Shown: positions 9,136 to 19,079, counted from the first letter of the stretch. The stretch: DNA of 64,000 nucleotides from Clostridium yunnanense (GCF_016595795.1 NZ_JAENHN010000010.1:186001-250000); one strand, 5' to 3'. Notes: a model not told the origin generated them from the letters alone. Translations and numbers: made by a program.

Positions 9136-9187
9136 AAGGCCTCTATAAATTTTGAAGTATTAAGATTTATAGAGGCCTTTTATTTTT
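9136..9187 (+). terminator. Strong terminator of the cohesin/dockerin operon
   Basis: A perfect 15-base stem, AAGGCCTCTATAAAT (9136-9150) with ATTTATAGAGGCCTT (9165-9179), is followed by a T-rich tract. Confidence 0.9.
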
Positions 9188-9413
9188 ATTTGATTAGATA
9201 CTGATTTAGTAAATATGAGTAATCCATTAATTATCTAAGAAGACTACATAAAAACACTTAAATTTAATAATATTTTGATAACTTTCTTTGTAACCATTTA
9301 ATTTTAAAAATACTTTTAGGCACAGAAAATTATTATCTTAATAAACACATATATTGTTTTCTCAATATAGGGGAATAAGATTAGTAAAATAATAATATAT
9401 TTCATGTTTTTCT

Positions 9414-9442
9414 TTGACTTGTAATATCTAGAAATGTAAAAT
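9414..9442 (+). promoter_or_regulatory. Predicted sigma-A promoter for the Fe-S protein gene
   Basis: TTGACT (9414-9419) and TAAAAT (9437-9442) are 17 bases apart, about 80 bases before the GTG start at 9520. The rest of the 9188-9519 intergenic stretch shows nothing further that I can support. Confidence 0.5.
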
Positions 9443-9519
9443 TGAACTAATGAGTATAAAGTCACAGAATTGTATGATATTTAACTATATAGAAACATCT
9501 TCAGAAAGGTTGTGAAAGT

Positions 9520-10776
9520 GTGTCCCATATTTCAAATAAAAACGCTTACAAGATGTTGGAGGAGAGAATCAATAGATTTCCACAAGGAGCACCTCCATCT
9601 AAAACTTTATATAAGATACTAAGTATGCTTTTTACAGAGAAAGAGGCAGAGCTTGTAGCTATGTTACCTATAAAGCCCTTTACTTTAAAGACTGCAAGTA
9701 ATATCTGGAAGTTAAGTGAAGTTGAGACTCAAAAAATTCTTGAAAAACTAGCATCTAGAGCAATAATAATGGATATTGATTTTGATGGTAAAAAGGAATA
9801 TTGTCTTCCACCACCTATGATAGGCTTTTTTGAGTTTTCCCTTATGAGAACAAGAGATGATATAGACCAGAAAACTTTATCTGAGCTTTATTATCAATAT
9901 CTTAATGTAGAAGAAGATTTTATTAAGGACTTATTCTTAGGCACAGAAACAAGATTTGGAAAGGTTTTTGTTCAAGAAGGAGTTCTTTCAAGACAGAATG
10001 AACTTGAGATAATGGATTATGACAGAGCTAGTAATGTAATTAAAGAAGCTAAACATATTGCAGTAAGTATGTGTTTTTGTAGACATAAGATGCAGCATTT
10101 AGGAGAAAATTGTGATGCACCTATGGAGACCTGTATAACCCTTGGTAATACAGCCCACACCTTGAGTAAGAATGGATATGCTAGAACCATAGATGCCTCA
10201 GAAGGTTTGGATATATTGAACATGGCCTATGAACATAACCTGGTGCAGTGTGGTGAAAATGTTAGAAATGGTTCGGTGTTTATGTGTAACTGCTGTGGCT
10301 GTTGCTGTGAAGGAATGCTTGCAGTTAAGAAGTTTGGTTACATGGCACCTATTCAAACCACAGCATTTCTACCTCAGGTAACTGATGAAAGTTGTGTAGG
10401 TTGTGGTAAGTGTTCAAAGGTATGTCCTATAGAAGCTATAAAAGTTGATCCTATAACTAAAAAAGCAAGAGTTGATGAAGGAATGTGCCTTGGCTGCGGA
10501 GTATGTGTTAGAAACTGTCCTAAAAAGAGTATATACCTTAAACATAGAGGAAAAGAGATAATAACTCCAGCCAATACTACCCATAGAATCGTTCTTCAGG
10601 CTATTGAAAAGGGGCAACTAACGGAACTTCTTTTTGATAATAAAGCATTATTTAGTCATAGAGCTATGGCAGCAGTTTTTTCATCTATTCTAAAACTTCC
10701 GCCACTTAAAAGAGCTATGGCGAGCAAACAGATGAAATCAGTTTATTTAGATAAACTTCTAAGGGATAAAAAATAG
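9520..10776 (+). CDS. Multi-cluster Fe-S protein with N-terminal winged-helix-like region
   Basis: A 418-residue soluble protein. The first ~90 residues look like a winged helix (FTLKTASNIWKLSEVETQKILEKL). The middle has many cysteines: MCFCRHKM, ENCDAPMETCI, and the dense CNCCGCCCEG near residue 255. Two ferredoxin-type 4Fe-4S motifs follow at about 290-335 (CVGCGKCSKVCP and CLGCGVCVRNCP). Such proteins are common in anaerobes but their partner reaction is not established. Translation begins at GTG (9520), with AAAGG about 11 bases upstream. The following DUF362 ferredoxin-like gene is co-oriented 80 bases on, suggesting a shared electron-transfer role. The name is limited to what can be seen. 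Confidence 0.8.
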   Translation: MSHISNKNAYKMLEERINRFPQGAPPSKTLYKILSMLFTEKEAELVAMLPIKPFTLKTASNIWKLSEVETQKILEKLASRAIIMDIDFDGKKEYCLPPPMIGFFEFSLMRTRDDIDQKTLSELYYQYLNVEEDFIKDLFLGTETRFGKVFVQEGVLSRQNELEIMDYDRASNVIKEAKHIAVSMCFCRHKMQHLGENCDAPMETCITLGNTAHTLSKNGYARTIDASEGLDILNMAYEHNLVQCGENVRNGSVFMCNCCGCCCEGMLAVKKFGYMAPIQTTAFLPQVTDESCVGCGKCSKVCPIEAIKVDPITKKARVDEGMCLGCGVCVRNCPKKSIYLKHRGKEIITPANTTHRIVLQAIEKGQLTELLFDNKALFSHRAMAAVFSSILKLPPLKRAMASKQMKSVYLDKLLRDKK

Positions 10777-10858
10777 ATATAGGTTTTGAAGGATAGTATG
10801 CATAGTCTAATTTGCAAATATGAAATTTATGTGAGTATTAAAGATGGAGGGGTAAGTG

Positions 10859-11893
10859 ATGGCAAAGGTCTATTTTAAAGCAGTAGATTCTTATTCTAAG
10901 ACAGAAGAGATAAGTAGTGCTGCTAGAGAACTTTTAACTACAATTATAAAGAATGAGAACATTACTTTAGAAAAATTTATTCCGCTAAAGGTGCACTTTG
11001 GAGAAAAGGGAAATAATACTTTTATCCAATCTAAAAATTATTCTGGAGTGATAGATTACTTAAAAGAAAAACATATTGAGAGTGCTTTCATTGAAACAAA
11101 CGTATTATATAGAGGGGAAAGAACTACTAGAGAAAAACACATAAACTTAGCCAAAGAGCATGGGTTTATAGAGCTTCCAGTAATAATTGCCGATGGAGAA
11201 CATGGTGAAGATTATGAAGAAGTTGAAATAAATAAAAAGAATTTTAGTAAGTGCAAGGTTGGTAAAGAAATTGCAGATAAAAAACAACTGATCATAATGA
11301 GTCATTTTAAAGGGCACGCACTTGCTGGTTTTGGAGGAGCTATAAAACAACTAGGAATGGGATGCGCTGCAAGAGGGGGAAAACTTGCTCAACACGCAAA
11401 TTCTATACCTAAGATTAGTTCTTTAAAGTGCAAATCCTGCAAAGCTTGTGCAAAAAGGTGTCCAGAAAGTGCCATAACTGTGGATAAAAAAGCAAAAATA
11501 GATAAGGATAAGTGTGTTGGTTGTGCTTCTTGTATGGCAATATGTCCATATGGTGCTATATCAAATAGCTGGGTTGCATCCATATCTAAATCTTTTAATG
11601 AAAGACTTTCAGAATACGCTTATGCTGCAGCTAAAGATAAAACTAATATTTATATAACCTTTGCTTTTAATATAACTAAGAACTGTGATTGTGAAGGGCA
11701 TAGTATGAAACCAATCGTAAAGGATGTGGGAGTTTTTGCTTCAACTGACCCAGTAGCTATAGATAAAGCCTGTCTTGACGTTATCGATAGAAACAATGGA
11801 AAAACCGTATTTAGAAGAGGAAGATATACGCTCGATTATGCTGAAAAGATAGGACTTGGAAGTCAAGTCTATGAGCTTATGGAAGTAAAGTAA
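10859..11893 (+). CDS. DUF362 domain protein with two 4Fe-4S clusters
   Basis: A 344-residue protein. The DUF362 core includes HFKGHALAGFGGAIKQLGMG around residue 160 and DPVAIDKACLDVI near the C-terminus. Inserted at about 190-235 is a 2[4Fe-4S] ferredoxin module, CKSCKACAKRCP and CVGCASCMAICP. Members are annotated as ferredoxins or Fe-S cluster-binding proteins of unknown substrate. GGAGGGG six bases upstream supports the ATG at 10859; a GTG three bases earlier is too close to that site. It is likely co-transcribed with the Fe-S gene before it. The hairpin at 11951-11998 ends transcription. Confidence 0.85.
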   Translation: MAKVYFKAVDSYSKTEEISSAARELLTTIIKNENITLEKFIPLKVHFGEKGNNTFIQSKNYSGVIDYLKEKHIESAFIETNVLYRGERTTREKHINLAKEHGFIELPVIIADGEHGEDYEEVEINKKNFSKCKVGKEIADKKQLIIMSHFKGHALAGFGGAIKQLGMGCAARGGKLAQHANSIPKISSLKCKSCKACAKRCPESAITVDKKAKIDKDKCVGCASCMAICPYGAISNSWVASISKSFNERLSEYAYAAAKDKTNIYITFAFNITKNCDCEGHSMKPIVKDVGVFASTDPVAIDKACLDVIDRNNGKTVFRRGRYTLDYAEKIGLGSQVYELMEVK

Positions 11894-11950
11894 CTACAAA
11901 ATAAGTGGAATTTTAATATAATATTTGCTTATAAGATTGAAAATTAATAT

Positions 11951-12000
11951 AAAAGGACTGAGAGCTTATGAAAAAATAAAAAAGCTTTCAGTCCTTTTAA
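11951..12000. terminator. Bidirectional terminator between convergent genes
   Basis: AAAAGGACTGAGAGCTT pairs with AAGCTTTCAGTCCTTTT (one mismatch), with A/T runs on both sides. It serves the DUF362 gene on plus and the yibE/F gene on minus. Confidence 0.85.
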
Positions 12001-12002
12001 TA

Positions 12003-13196
12003 TTATTTTGAAGGTGCAAGTTTATAAATAAAATTTTTACTTTTTTTACTTTGATGCTGGAAAACTGGTATTAGCCTAGAAGAAATAAAAGCAATTATAG
12101 GAACGGTTAGAATAACTGCTAAGCTTCCTGTTAGCCCTTGAATTATTTCCACATTGACCATGTCCATATTTATTAGCTGATTGTAGCTTACATTATAGAA
12201 GTAAATTATGATAATCATGTTTAGGGAAGCACCGGCAAAGGCTAATATAAGTGTATTTGCCATAGTACCCATCATATCACGACCTACATTCATTCCTGAA
12301 GTAAACAACTCTTTTTTATTAATCTTATTATTTGATGAATACACTTCTTGTACAGAAGAAGCTATAGAAATACTTAAGTCCATAACTGCACCTAAGGAGG
12401 ATATTAAGATTGAAGCTAGTAAAAGTCCTTCAACCTTAAGATTAAATTTTGCAGAAATCATATTTAGGGTTTCTACATCTTGTGTACTATAACCAGTTAG
12501 ATGAGCTAGTTTTCCGACAATTAAGGCAATTATAGCGGCAATAGATACCCCAAGGATTGTACCGAATATGGCTGATAAGGTCTTAGCACTATAGCCATTA
12601 AGCAGAAGTAAAGTTACACAGGTTACTAGGACTATAATTAATACTGATGAAAGCACTGGAGAGTAACCTCTATAAAGCATAGGAATGAATAAGAATATTA
12701 TAGAAATGAAAGTGAAAGCTAGTCCGATAACTGACTTTACACCTTTTCTTCCTCCAATAACACATAATAAAGCGAAAAATATTATAACAAATAAATATTG
12801 CAACGGAGCTCTATAGTAGTTATAAACAATAACTTGATACTCTGAACCAGCAGTATCAATTTCAGTAATTACTTTCATACCTTTTTTAACATATACACTA
12901 TGAGTGTCACTAAGGTAGTTGGTTATTTCTTTAACTTCTCCTTTATGTTCTCCAGACAGTATCTTTACACTTATCTCTTGGCTTCCGAGAAATATATTAG
13001 AACTATCTTCCAAGGGATTTATTGATTCACTTTTTATCTTTACAACCTGAGCTTTCTCATATTTTACATAAGATTTATCATTTTGTTTGTTATAACCTAA
13101 TGGATGATTATTATTGAACATATAAAGAAACGAAGCAAATAATATGAAGAATATAGACCAGATTATAACCTTGCTGGCTTTTAAGTCTTTAAACAC
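12003..13196 (-). CDS. YibE/F family multi-pass membrane protein
   Basis: A 397-residue protein. It has an N-terminal membrane segment (about 10-28), an extracytoplasmic beta-rich stretch (VKILSGEHKGEVKEITN), then seven or so transmembrane helices. These include the conserved ASILISSLGAVMDLSISIASS and GRDMMGTMANTLILAFAGAS segments of the YibE/F family. Members are suggested exporters, but the substrate is unknown. It is a single-gene unit: the neighbours on both sides are convergent or divergent. The ATG at 13196 has a plausible GGAGG-type site upstream (minus strand GAGGTAAT). Confidence 0.85.
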   Translation of the reverse strand: MFKDLKASKVIIWSIFFILFASFLYMFNNNHPLGYNKQNDKSYVKYEKAQVVKIKSESINPLEDSSNIFLGSQEISVKILSGEHKGEVKEITNYLSDTHSVYVKKGMKVITEIDTAGSEYQVIVYNYYRAPLQYLFVIIFFALLCVIGGRKGVKSVIGLAFTFISIIFLFIPMLYRGYSPVLSSVLIIVLVTCVTLLLLNGYSAKTLSAIFGTILGVSIAAIIALIVGKLAHLTGYSTQDVETLNMISAKFNLKVEGLLLASILISSLGAVMDLSISIASSVQEVYSSNNKINKKELFTSGMNVGRDMMGTMANTLILAFAGASLNMIIIIYFYNVSYNQLINMDMVNVEIIQGLTGSLAVILTVPIIAFISSRLIPVFQHQSKKSKNFIYKLAPSK

Positions 13197-13290
13197 TGTA
13201 TTACCTCCTCTAATTTAAATTATTCACTTATAAATATCTAAGAAGAATTTGAAAGCTGATTCTGAACTTACAGCTTTCAAAGTAAAGTGT

Positions 13291-13357
13291 TAAAATTAAT
13301 TGCTTATTCATCAAATGCCGTAATGAACGTACTCTCCTGCATAACCAATTAATTTTA
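13291..13357. repeat. Inverted repeat containing second copy of a 42-base sequence
   Basis: TAAAATTAATTG (13291-13302) and CAATTAATTTTA (13346-13357) form a perfect 12-base inverted repeat with a 43-base loop. The left part is a 32/42 match to 9061-9102. It lies in the 380-base region between the divergent yibE/F and phosphatase genes, which otherwise shows no gene. Confidence 0.5.
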
Positions 13358-13577
13358 GCAATAATCCTAAATTTAAATATAAAGTATATAAAACTCTGAA
13401 AAAAGCACTATTGTAAAGATAAGGTTAAAGTGATGTTAAGAATTTCAATAGGGATACAAAATAACAAGAAATTTACAAAAGTTAATTGGTAGTTAACTAT
13501 AGCTAAATAGAAAGTTAACATAGGAGGACTATACTTCCATATGGTGGTAAAAGATATTTTAAGGAGGTATTTATTTA

Positions 13578-16500
13578 GTGCGTAGAAAATTAGTATCCTC
13601 AATTTTAGCGGCAGTTATGGTGGTTACAACTGTTATTAGTAATGTAAGTACAGTGCTTGCTGCAGAAAATGCTACAAATAACACAACAAGTACTGAAAGT
13701 GGTGCTACTGACAATATTAGAGAGATAGCACTTTCTCCAGGACGTGACTCATCAGAATTAAATTTTACATGGTATTCAGTGAAAAACTCAGGTGATGCCG
13801 AGATCCAAATTGCAAAGAAAGCTGATTATGATGGACAAGTATTTCCGGCTGATAAGGCAAAAACCTTCAAAGGAACTAAGAATAATGGAAATGATGGTCT
13901 TACTTCTAATAAGGTAGTGGCAACTGGAATAGTAAAGTCTACAGAATATGTTTATCGTGTAGGGGATGGTACAAATTGGAGTCAAGCTTACCAATATACA
14001 GCACAAAATTCAAGTTCATATAATTTCATATTAGCCGGTGATCCACAAATAGGGGCAAGTGGTAATATTGATAGCGATAAAGCTGGATGGGTATCTACAG
14101 TAAACAAGGCTACAGCAGCTTTCCCTAATTCAAGCTTTTTATTATCTGTAGGAGATCAGGTTAATAATGGTGGCGAAGTAAAAGGAACAAGTAATGAAGC
14201 AGAATACTTAGCTTATTTTGCACCAGATCAGTTTAAGGGGCTACCAATAGCTGCTATAGCTGGAAATCACGAAACCTATGGAGCAGGACATAACACACAT
14301 TTTAATGTACCAAATGAATCAACTTATGGAACAGTTTCAAGTGCCCCAACCTCAGGTGGAGATTATTATTTTACTTATGGGAACACTTTATTTATGATGA
14401 TTAATAGTAATGACGTGAACTCTGCAGATCATGAAGCTTTCATGAGAGATGCAATAGCTAAGAATCCAAACGCAACTTGGAAGGTAGCTTCTTTACATCA
14501 CTCAATATACAGCTCAGCAGACCATGTAACTGATGATGATATAATTTCTAGAAGAAATACTTTGCCGCAGATTTTCACGAGTTTAGGAATTGATGTGGTT
14601 TTAGATGGTCATGATCACTGTTATACAAGAACTTATCAGATGGTAGGTAACCAACCTGCAAACCAAGTAAATGATAAGAAGGTTTCAATAACAAACCCAT
14701 CTGGTACAACTTATCAGGATGAAACAGTTATTAAACCAACAGGCGTTGCTTATATCACAACAAACTCAGCATCTGGAAGTAAGTACTATGAGATGAAGCA
14801 AGCCAATACTCAAAGCTATTATGAAGCAGTAAAGCAACAACTTCACGTACCTACCTTTTCTAATGTTGAAATAAGTGATAACAGTATCACGATCACAACT
14901 TATAGAACTGATAATATGGAAAAGACTGATAGATATACAATAGCAAAGAGTGAGATTAAAGATGAGCCAACATCAAATATAACAGATATAACTTTTGCAC
15001 CAGGTTCAGATCCTAGTGAGCTTAACTTTACTTGGTATTCAGATGTAAACTCAAGAGATACTGAAGTACAGGTTGCTAAGAAGTCTGACTATAGAAGTGG
15101 AGTTTTCCCCGTAGCTAAAGCTAAGACCTTTATTGGTAAGAAGGCACAAGGAAATAACAATGCTATTTCTAATAAAGCTGCTGTAAAAGGATTATCTCTT
15201 GGGACTGAGTATGTTTATAGAGTAGGAAATGGGGTAACTTGGAGTGATACCTACAACTTTACAACTCAAAATCCAACAGATTATAATTTCTTACTTGCTG
15301 GAGATCCACAAATAGGAGCAAGTGGGGATATAAACAAGGACAAGAACGGATGGATTGATACTTTAAACAAAGCAACCTCAGCCTTTAAAAATTCAAGTTT
15401 TTTACTTTCTTTAGGGGATCAAGTGAATAACGGCAAGGAGGTTACTGGTGGAAATAATGAGCCTGAGTACTCAGCATATTTTGCTCCAGAACAATTTAGA
15501 AACTTACCGATAGTAGCGTTTGCAGGTAATCATGAGACCTCTGGAAAAGGACATAATACTCATTTTAATGTTCCAAATGAATCTTCAACTTATGGAATAG
15601 TTACTACAAAGCCTGACACAGGTGCAGACTACTATTTCACCTATGGAAATACATTATTCATGGTACTAAATAGTAATGATACTAATACTGCTGATCATAA
15701 GGCTTTCATGCAGGAGGCTATAGCTAAGAACCCAAGTGCTACTTGGAAGGTAGTAGCTCTACACCATTCTATATATAGCTCTGCAAATCATGAGACTGAT
15801 GCAGATATAATAGCAAGAAGAAATACTATGCCTCAGGTTTATACTGAACTCGGAATAGACGTGGTTTTAGATGGTCATGATCACTGTTATACAAGAACTT
15901 ATCAGATGGTAAACAATGAAGCTAAAGCACAGGATAAGGATGAGAAGAAGACAGTAAACAATCCTTCAGGTGCGGCATATCAAGATGAAAAGGTAACTGA
16001 TCCTACAGGAGTTCTTTATATAACTGCTAACTCAGCTTCTGGAAGTAAGTACTACGAATTTAAAGAACCAAATAACAGCAATTATTATGAAGCGGTTAAA
16101 CAACAATTCCATGTTCCAACTTTCGCAAATGTAGCTGTAAATACAAACAGTATTACAATAACTACTTATAGAACCGATAATATGGAGATAACTGATAAAT
16201 ACACAATAGAAAAGACAAGCACAAAGGTTTCACAAGTTGTTAATGGCGATGCAAGCGAGGTTGTGGATGCATTAAATAAGACTAGTGAAGGTTCTAATAT
16301 TACAGTAGATGTAAGTGGAAGCAAAACAGTTGATAAGACTATATTTGACTCTATAAAGGGAAAAGATAAAACTGTTAATTTTGTACAAGATGGTCTTCAA
16401 TGGTCATTTAATGGTAAGGATATTACAAGTGTCACAAAGAATATAGATATGAATGTTAATATAGCAAGCGTAAATAATTCATCCTCATCAAATAAAGCTG

Positions 16501-18104
16501 CAATTGCTGCTAAGGTTGGCAACGCAGGTGCTACAGTTGTATCCTTTGCAAACAATGGACAACTCCCTGGAAAAGCAACTGTAAAAGTTAAATTAGATAC
16601 ACAGTGGCTTTTAGATCCAACTAATGGGAAGAAAAAGCTATACGTATATTATTATAATGAAACAGCTAAGAAGTTAGAAAACATAGCAAGTGGATTAAGT
16701 GCAAGTAACGGATATGTACAGTTTGATATAACTCATAACAGTGACTATATAATCTCTGATAAGGATATATCAGAACCAGTAGCAATGAGCATAAGTGATG
16801 CAAGAGCAAAGGCTTCTGGAAGTGCTGTTTTAACAGGCATAGTTACTAATGTTGTAGGCAGCAACGTATTTATCCAGGACGATAATGCTGCTTTATGCCT
16901 AAACAATACACCAAAGGCTGATCTAAAGAGAGGCGATAAGATAACTGTGATAGGGGATCTATCAAACTATCATGGGCTTATTGAAATAACTCCTAAGGAT
17001 TTACCAAGTGTTTCAGTAGTAAGCAGGAACAATACTGTTACGCCTAAAGTACTTACAATAAGTCAGGCAAACGATTCTGTTCAGTCACAGCTAGTAAGAT
17101 TAAAAGGTGTTACTTTGAAAGATATAAATACTTCAGCATCATCAACTATAGAAGACAGTACTGGAAGTATTGTAATATATAAGATGCCAGAATTAAAGGA
17201 CTTCAAGGTTGGTGATAAGATAGATGTGCTAGCATCTGTAATAAAATACGAAACTACTTTAGAGCTTTCAGTTTCAAGTGCTAGCGATATTACAAAGCAA
17301 GGTCAGACTGAAGCAAATGACGTAGTAGCAAAGATCGATGCATTACCTGACACATTAACTTTAGCAGATGCACAAAAGGTTAGTGATGCAAGAAGTGCAT
17401 ACAATGCACTAAATGATGATACAAAGAACCTAGTAACAAACTTAGCTAAGCTAACTTCAGCAGAAAATACAATAGCAAAGCTTCAAACAGATAAGACAGC
17501 TTCAGATGCAGTAATAGGAAAGATTAATTCTATACCAACAAGCCTAACTCTTGCAGATGTACAAAAGGTTAGTGATGCAAGAAGTGGATATAATGAATTA
17601 AGTGATGATCAAAAGAAGCTAGTTACTAACTGGGCTAAGCTAACTTCAGCAGAAGAGACAATAGCAAAACTTCAAACAGATAAGACAGCTTCAGATGCAG
17701 TAGTAGGAAAAATTAATGCTATACCAACAAACTTAACTGTTGCTGATGCACAAAAGGTTACCGATGCAAGAAAAGCATATGATGTTCTAAGTGATGACCA
17801 AAAGAAGTTAGTAACTAACTTGTCAGCTTTAACCTCTGCGGAAGACAAGCTTAAAGCTTTGCAAAACACAGCACCAAACTCAGGAAATAACAACAATAAT
17901 ACAAATACTAACACTAATACTGGTTCTTCTAACACAAACAATTCATCAACTAGTACAAGTGGTTCAAGTAATCAAACTATAAGCACAATACCAAAAACAG
18001 GAGCAATAATAGGTACTGGAGTATTACTTGTAATAGGAGTAGTGCTAATAGGAGTTGGTATATTCTTTATAAGAAAAAATAAAAATGAACAAGTGGTAGA
18101 ATAA
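13578..18104 (+). CDS. Sortase-anchored tandem metallophosphatase surface protein
   Basis: A 1508-residue exported protein starting at GTG (AAGGAGG ten bases upstream), with a signal peptide of 29 residues. Two copies of a purple-acid-phosphatase-like unit of about 420 residues follow, each with an FN3-like N-domain (SELNFTWYS) and a calcineurin-type catalytic domain. Both keep the metal motifs AGDPQIG, GDQVNNG, GNHET, LHHSIYSS and GHDHCYTRT, so both look active. Next are a beta-rich region (~885-1065), an OB-fold-like region (~1068-1245), three helical repeats of about 65 residues (KLVTN...LTSAE), an Asn/Thr/Ser-rich linker, and IPKTG (about 1471-1475) with hydrophobic segment and basic tail. 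It probably releases phosphate from extracellular phosphoesters while linked to the wall. The substrate is not defined. Confidence 0.88.
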   Translation: MRRKLVSSILAAVMVVTTVISNVSTVLAAENATNNTTSTESGATDNIREIALSPGRDSSELNFTWYSVKNSGDAEIQIAKKADYDGQVFPADKAKTFKGTKNNGNDGLTSNKVVATGIVKSTEYVYRVGDGTNWSQAYQYTAQNSSSYNFILAGDPQIGASGNIDSDKAGWVSTVNKATAAFPNSSFLLSVGDQVNNGGEVKGTSNEAEYLAYFAPDQFKGLPIAAIAGNHETYGAGHNTHFNVPNESTYGTVSSAPTSGGDYYFTYGNTLFMMINSNDVNSADHEAFMRDAIAKNPNATWKVASLHHSIYSSADHVTDDDIISRRNTLPQIFTSLGIDVVLDGHDHCYTRTYQMVGNQPANQVNDKKVSITNPSGTTYQDETVIKPTGVAYITTNSASGSKYYEMKQANTQSYYEAVKQQLHVPTFSNVEISDNSITITTYRTDNMEKTDRYTIAKSEIKDEPTSNITDITFAPGSDPSELNFTWYSDVNSRDTEVQVAKKSDYRSGVFPVAKAKTFIGKKAQGNNNAISNKAAVKGLSLGTEYVYRVGNGVTWSDTYNFTTQNPTDYNFLLAGDPQIGASGDINKDKNGWIDTLNKATSAFKNSSFLLSLGDQVNNGKEVTGGNNEPEYSAYFAPEQFRNLPIVAFAGNHETSGKGHNTHFNVPNESSTYGIVTTKPDTGADYYFTYGNTLFMVLNSNDTNTADHKAFMQEAIAKNPSATWKVVALHHSIYSSANHETDADIIARRNTMPQVYTELGIDVVLDGHDHCYTRTYQMVNNEAKAQDKDEKKTVNNPSGAAYQDEKVTDPTGVLYITANSASGSKYYEFKEPNNSNYYEAVKQQFHVPTFANVAVNTNSITITTYRTDNMEITDKYTIEKTSTKVSQVVNGDASEVVDALNKTSEGSNITVDVSGSKTVDKTIFDSIKGKDKTVNFVQDGLQWSFNGKDITSVTKNIDMNVNIASVNNSSSSNKAAIAAKVGNAGATVVSFANNGQLPGKATVKVKLDTQWLLDPTNGKKKLYVYYYNETAKKLENIASGLSASNGYVQFDITHNSDYIISDKDISEPVAMSISDARAKASGSAVLTGIVTNVVGSNVFIQDDNAALCLNNTPKADLKRGDKITVIGDLSNYHGLIEITPKDLPSVSVVSRNNTVTPKVLTISQANDSVQSQLVRLKGVTLKDINTSASSTIEDSTGSIVIYKMPELKDFKVGDKIDVLASVIKYETTLELSVSSASDITKQGQTEANDVVAKIDALPDTLTLADAQKVSDARSAYNALNDDTKNLVTNLAKLTSAENTIAKLQTDKTASDAVIGKINSIPTSLTLADVQKVSDARSGYNELSDDQKKLVTNWAKLTSAEETIAKLQTDKTASDAVVGKINAIPTNLTVADAQKVTDARKAYDVLSDDQKKLVTNLSALTSAEDKLKALQNTAPNSGNNNNNTNTNTNTGSSNTNNSSTSTSGSSNQTISTIPKTGAIIGTGVLLVIGVVLIGVGIFFIRKNKNEQVVE

Positions 18105-18125
18105 TAAAGGTAGTAGAATCATAAA

Positions 18126-18172
18126 AAAGAGTTGTCTTTAATAGTTTTCACTGTTAAAGGCAACTCTTTATA
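18126..18172. terminator. Bidirectional terminator
   Basis: The stem AAAGAGTTGTCTTTAA (18126-18141) pairs with TTAAAGGCAACTCTTT (18154-18169) almost perfectly. It lies between the phosphatase gene and the convergent small membrane protein gene. The minus-strand side has the better T-run. Confidence 0.85.
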
Positions 18173-18255
18173 TATATTTACATATTGTACATTTTGCTGA
18201 AATTAAAGTTTTTAACCAACTTCAACACAGGGATTTAATAGAATCCTAATTTATA

Positions 18256-18648
18256 TTAGTTCTTACATTCTTTTAATAACTTGGTTATGTTATTTATTCT
18301 TCTTCTGCCAAATAAGTATGTTTTCTTATCATTCCATAGAATGCCACTTTGCCCCCAACTTATAGATTTTACTGTATTATTAGTCTCATCCGTAAACACT
18401 AATCCATCTACCGCATCTTTAGGTCTAGATATACTTTTAATTAATACTAACGAATTGAAATAATCAACAACTTTTTTTATATCACTTTTATCTGTAATTA
18501 CTTTATGGTCCAATTCAGAATCACCAGTAAGGAAAACCTCGATTTTAGTAACCTTATCCGAATCTATATTAAATCTAAATGTGATTAAATAGCCTATTAA
18601 AGTTATACAAATAAGAACAATTAAACTTATAAAAAGTTTTTTTCTCAT
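18256..18648 (-). CDS. Small membrane-anchored protein of unknown function
   Basis: 130 residues: one N-terminal membrane segment (about 5-25) and an extracytoplasmic alpha/beta domain (VTKIEVFLTGDSELDHKV, then ISWGQSGILWN). There is no lipobox Cys, so it is likely anchored by the uncleaved helix. I do not recognise the family; it is reminiscent of short DUF-type proteins that measure or bind extracellular ligands in Firmicutes. The start is well supported by AGGAGG five bases upstream. It is monocistronic. Confidence 0.7.
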   Translation of the reverse strand: MRKKLFISLIVLICITLIGYLITFRFNIDSDKVTKIEVFLTGDSELDHKVITDKSDIKKVVDYFNSLVLIKSISRPKDAVDGLVFTDETNNTVKSISWGQSGILWNDKKTYLFGRRRINNITKLLKECKN

Positions 18649-18935
18649 AAAAACCTCCTTTATTAATTTGGTTATTTGGATTGATATCCTCCTTGAATAG
18701 ATCCATCTTTAAAATCATTTGTTGTCCTTTCAAAGTTGATTTTATATTACTGATTTTACCTTTTTTTGATCTTTTAGTAAACTGATTTTCAACAGCAATA
18801 ATTTTGTCTAAAAACACTATAATAAATATTTTATTTTACTTTTATAAGATAATATAGAATTATTAATGGACAAGCATATCATAAATAAGTGAGGTTTTTT
18901 TATATTAACAAAATAGATTTATTCAAAGAAGAAAA
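18649..18935. other. Intergenic region, no convincing gene
   Basis: A minus-strand open frame here reads into the beginning of the 18256-18648 gene in another frame and has no ribosome-binding site. The remaining sequence is AT-rich with no recognisable RNA motif. Confidence 0.4.
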
Positions 18936-18955
18936 ACTCCTAGAGATTTAGGAGT
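18936..18955 (-). terminator. Terminator downstream of the ABC permease gene
   Basis: On the minus strand ACTCCTA / TAGGAGT form a 7-base stem with a 6-base loop followed by TTTTTC. It lies about 125 bases past the stop of the permease gene, with nothing coding between. Confidence 0.65.
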
Positions 18956-19079
18956 CTAATTTACTGTTCACTAAAAGATTATATTTAGACTAGATAGCTC
19001 TTAAACTAGTTGAACCAGTAGTAAGATCACTTAAGAAACTATAGATTATAAAAATAGTGCGATTAGGAATTCTAAAATA

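Noticed and set aside
18575-18817. Minus-strand 80-codon open frame before the small membrane protein gene
   Set aside because: It has no ribosome-binding site and its end is a frame-shifted reading of the well-supported 18256-18648 gene.
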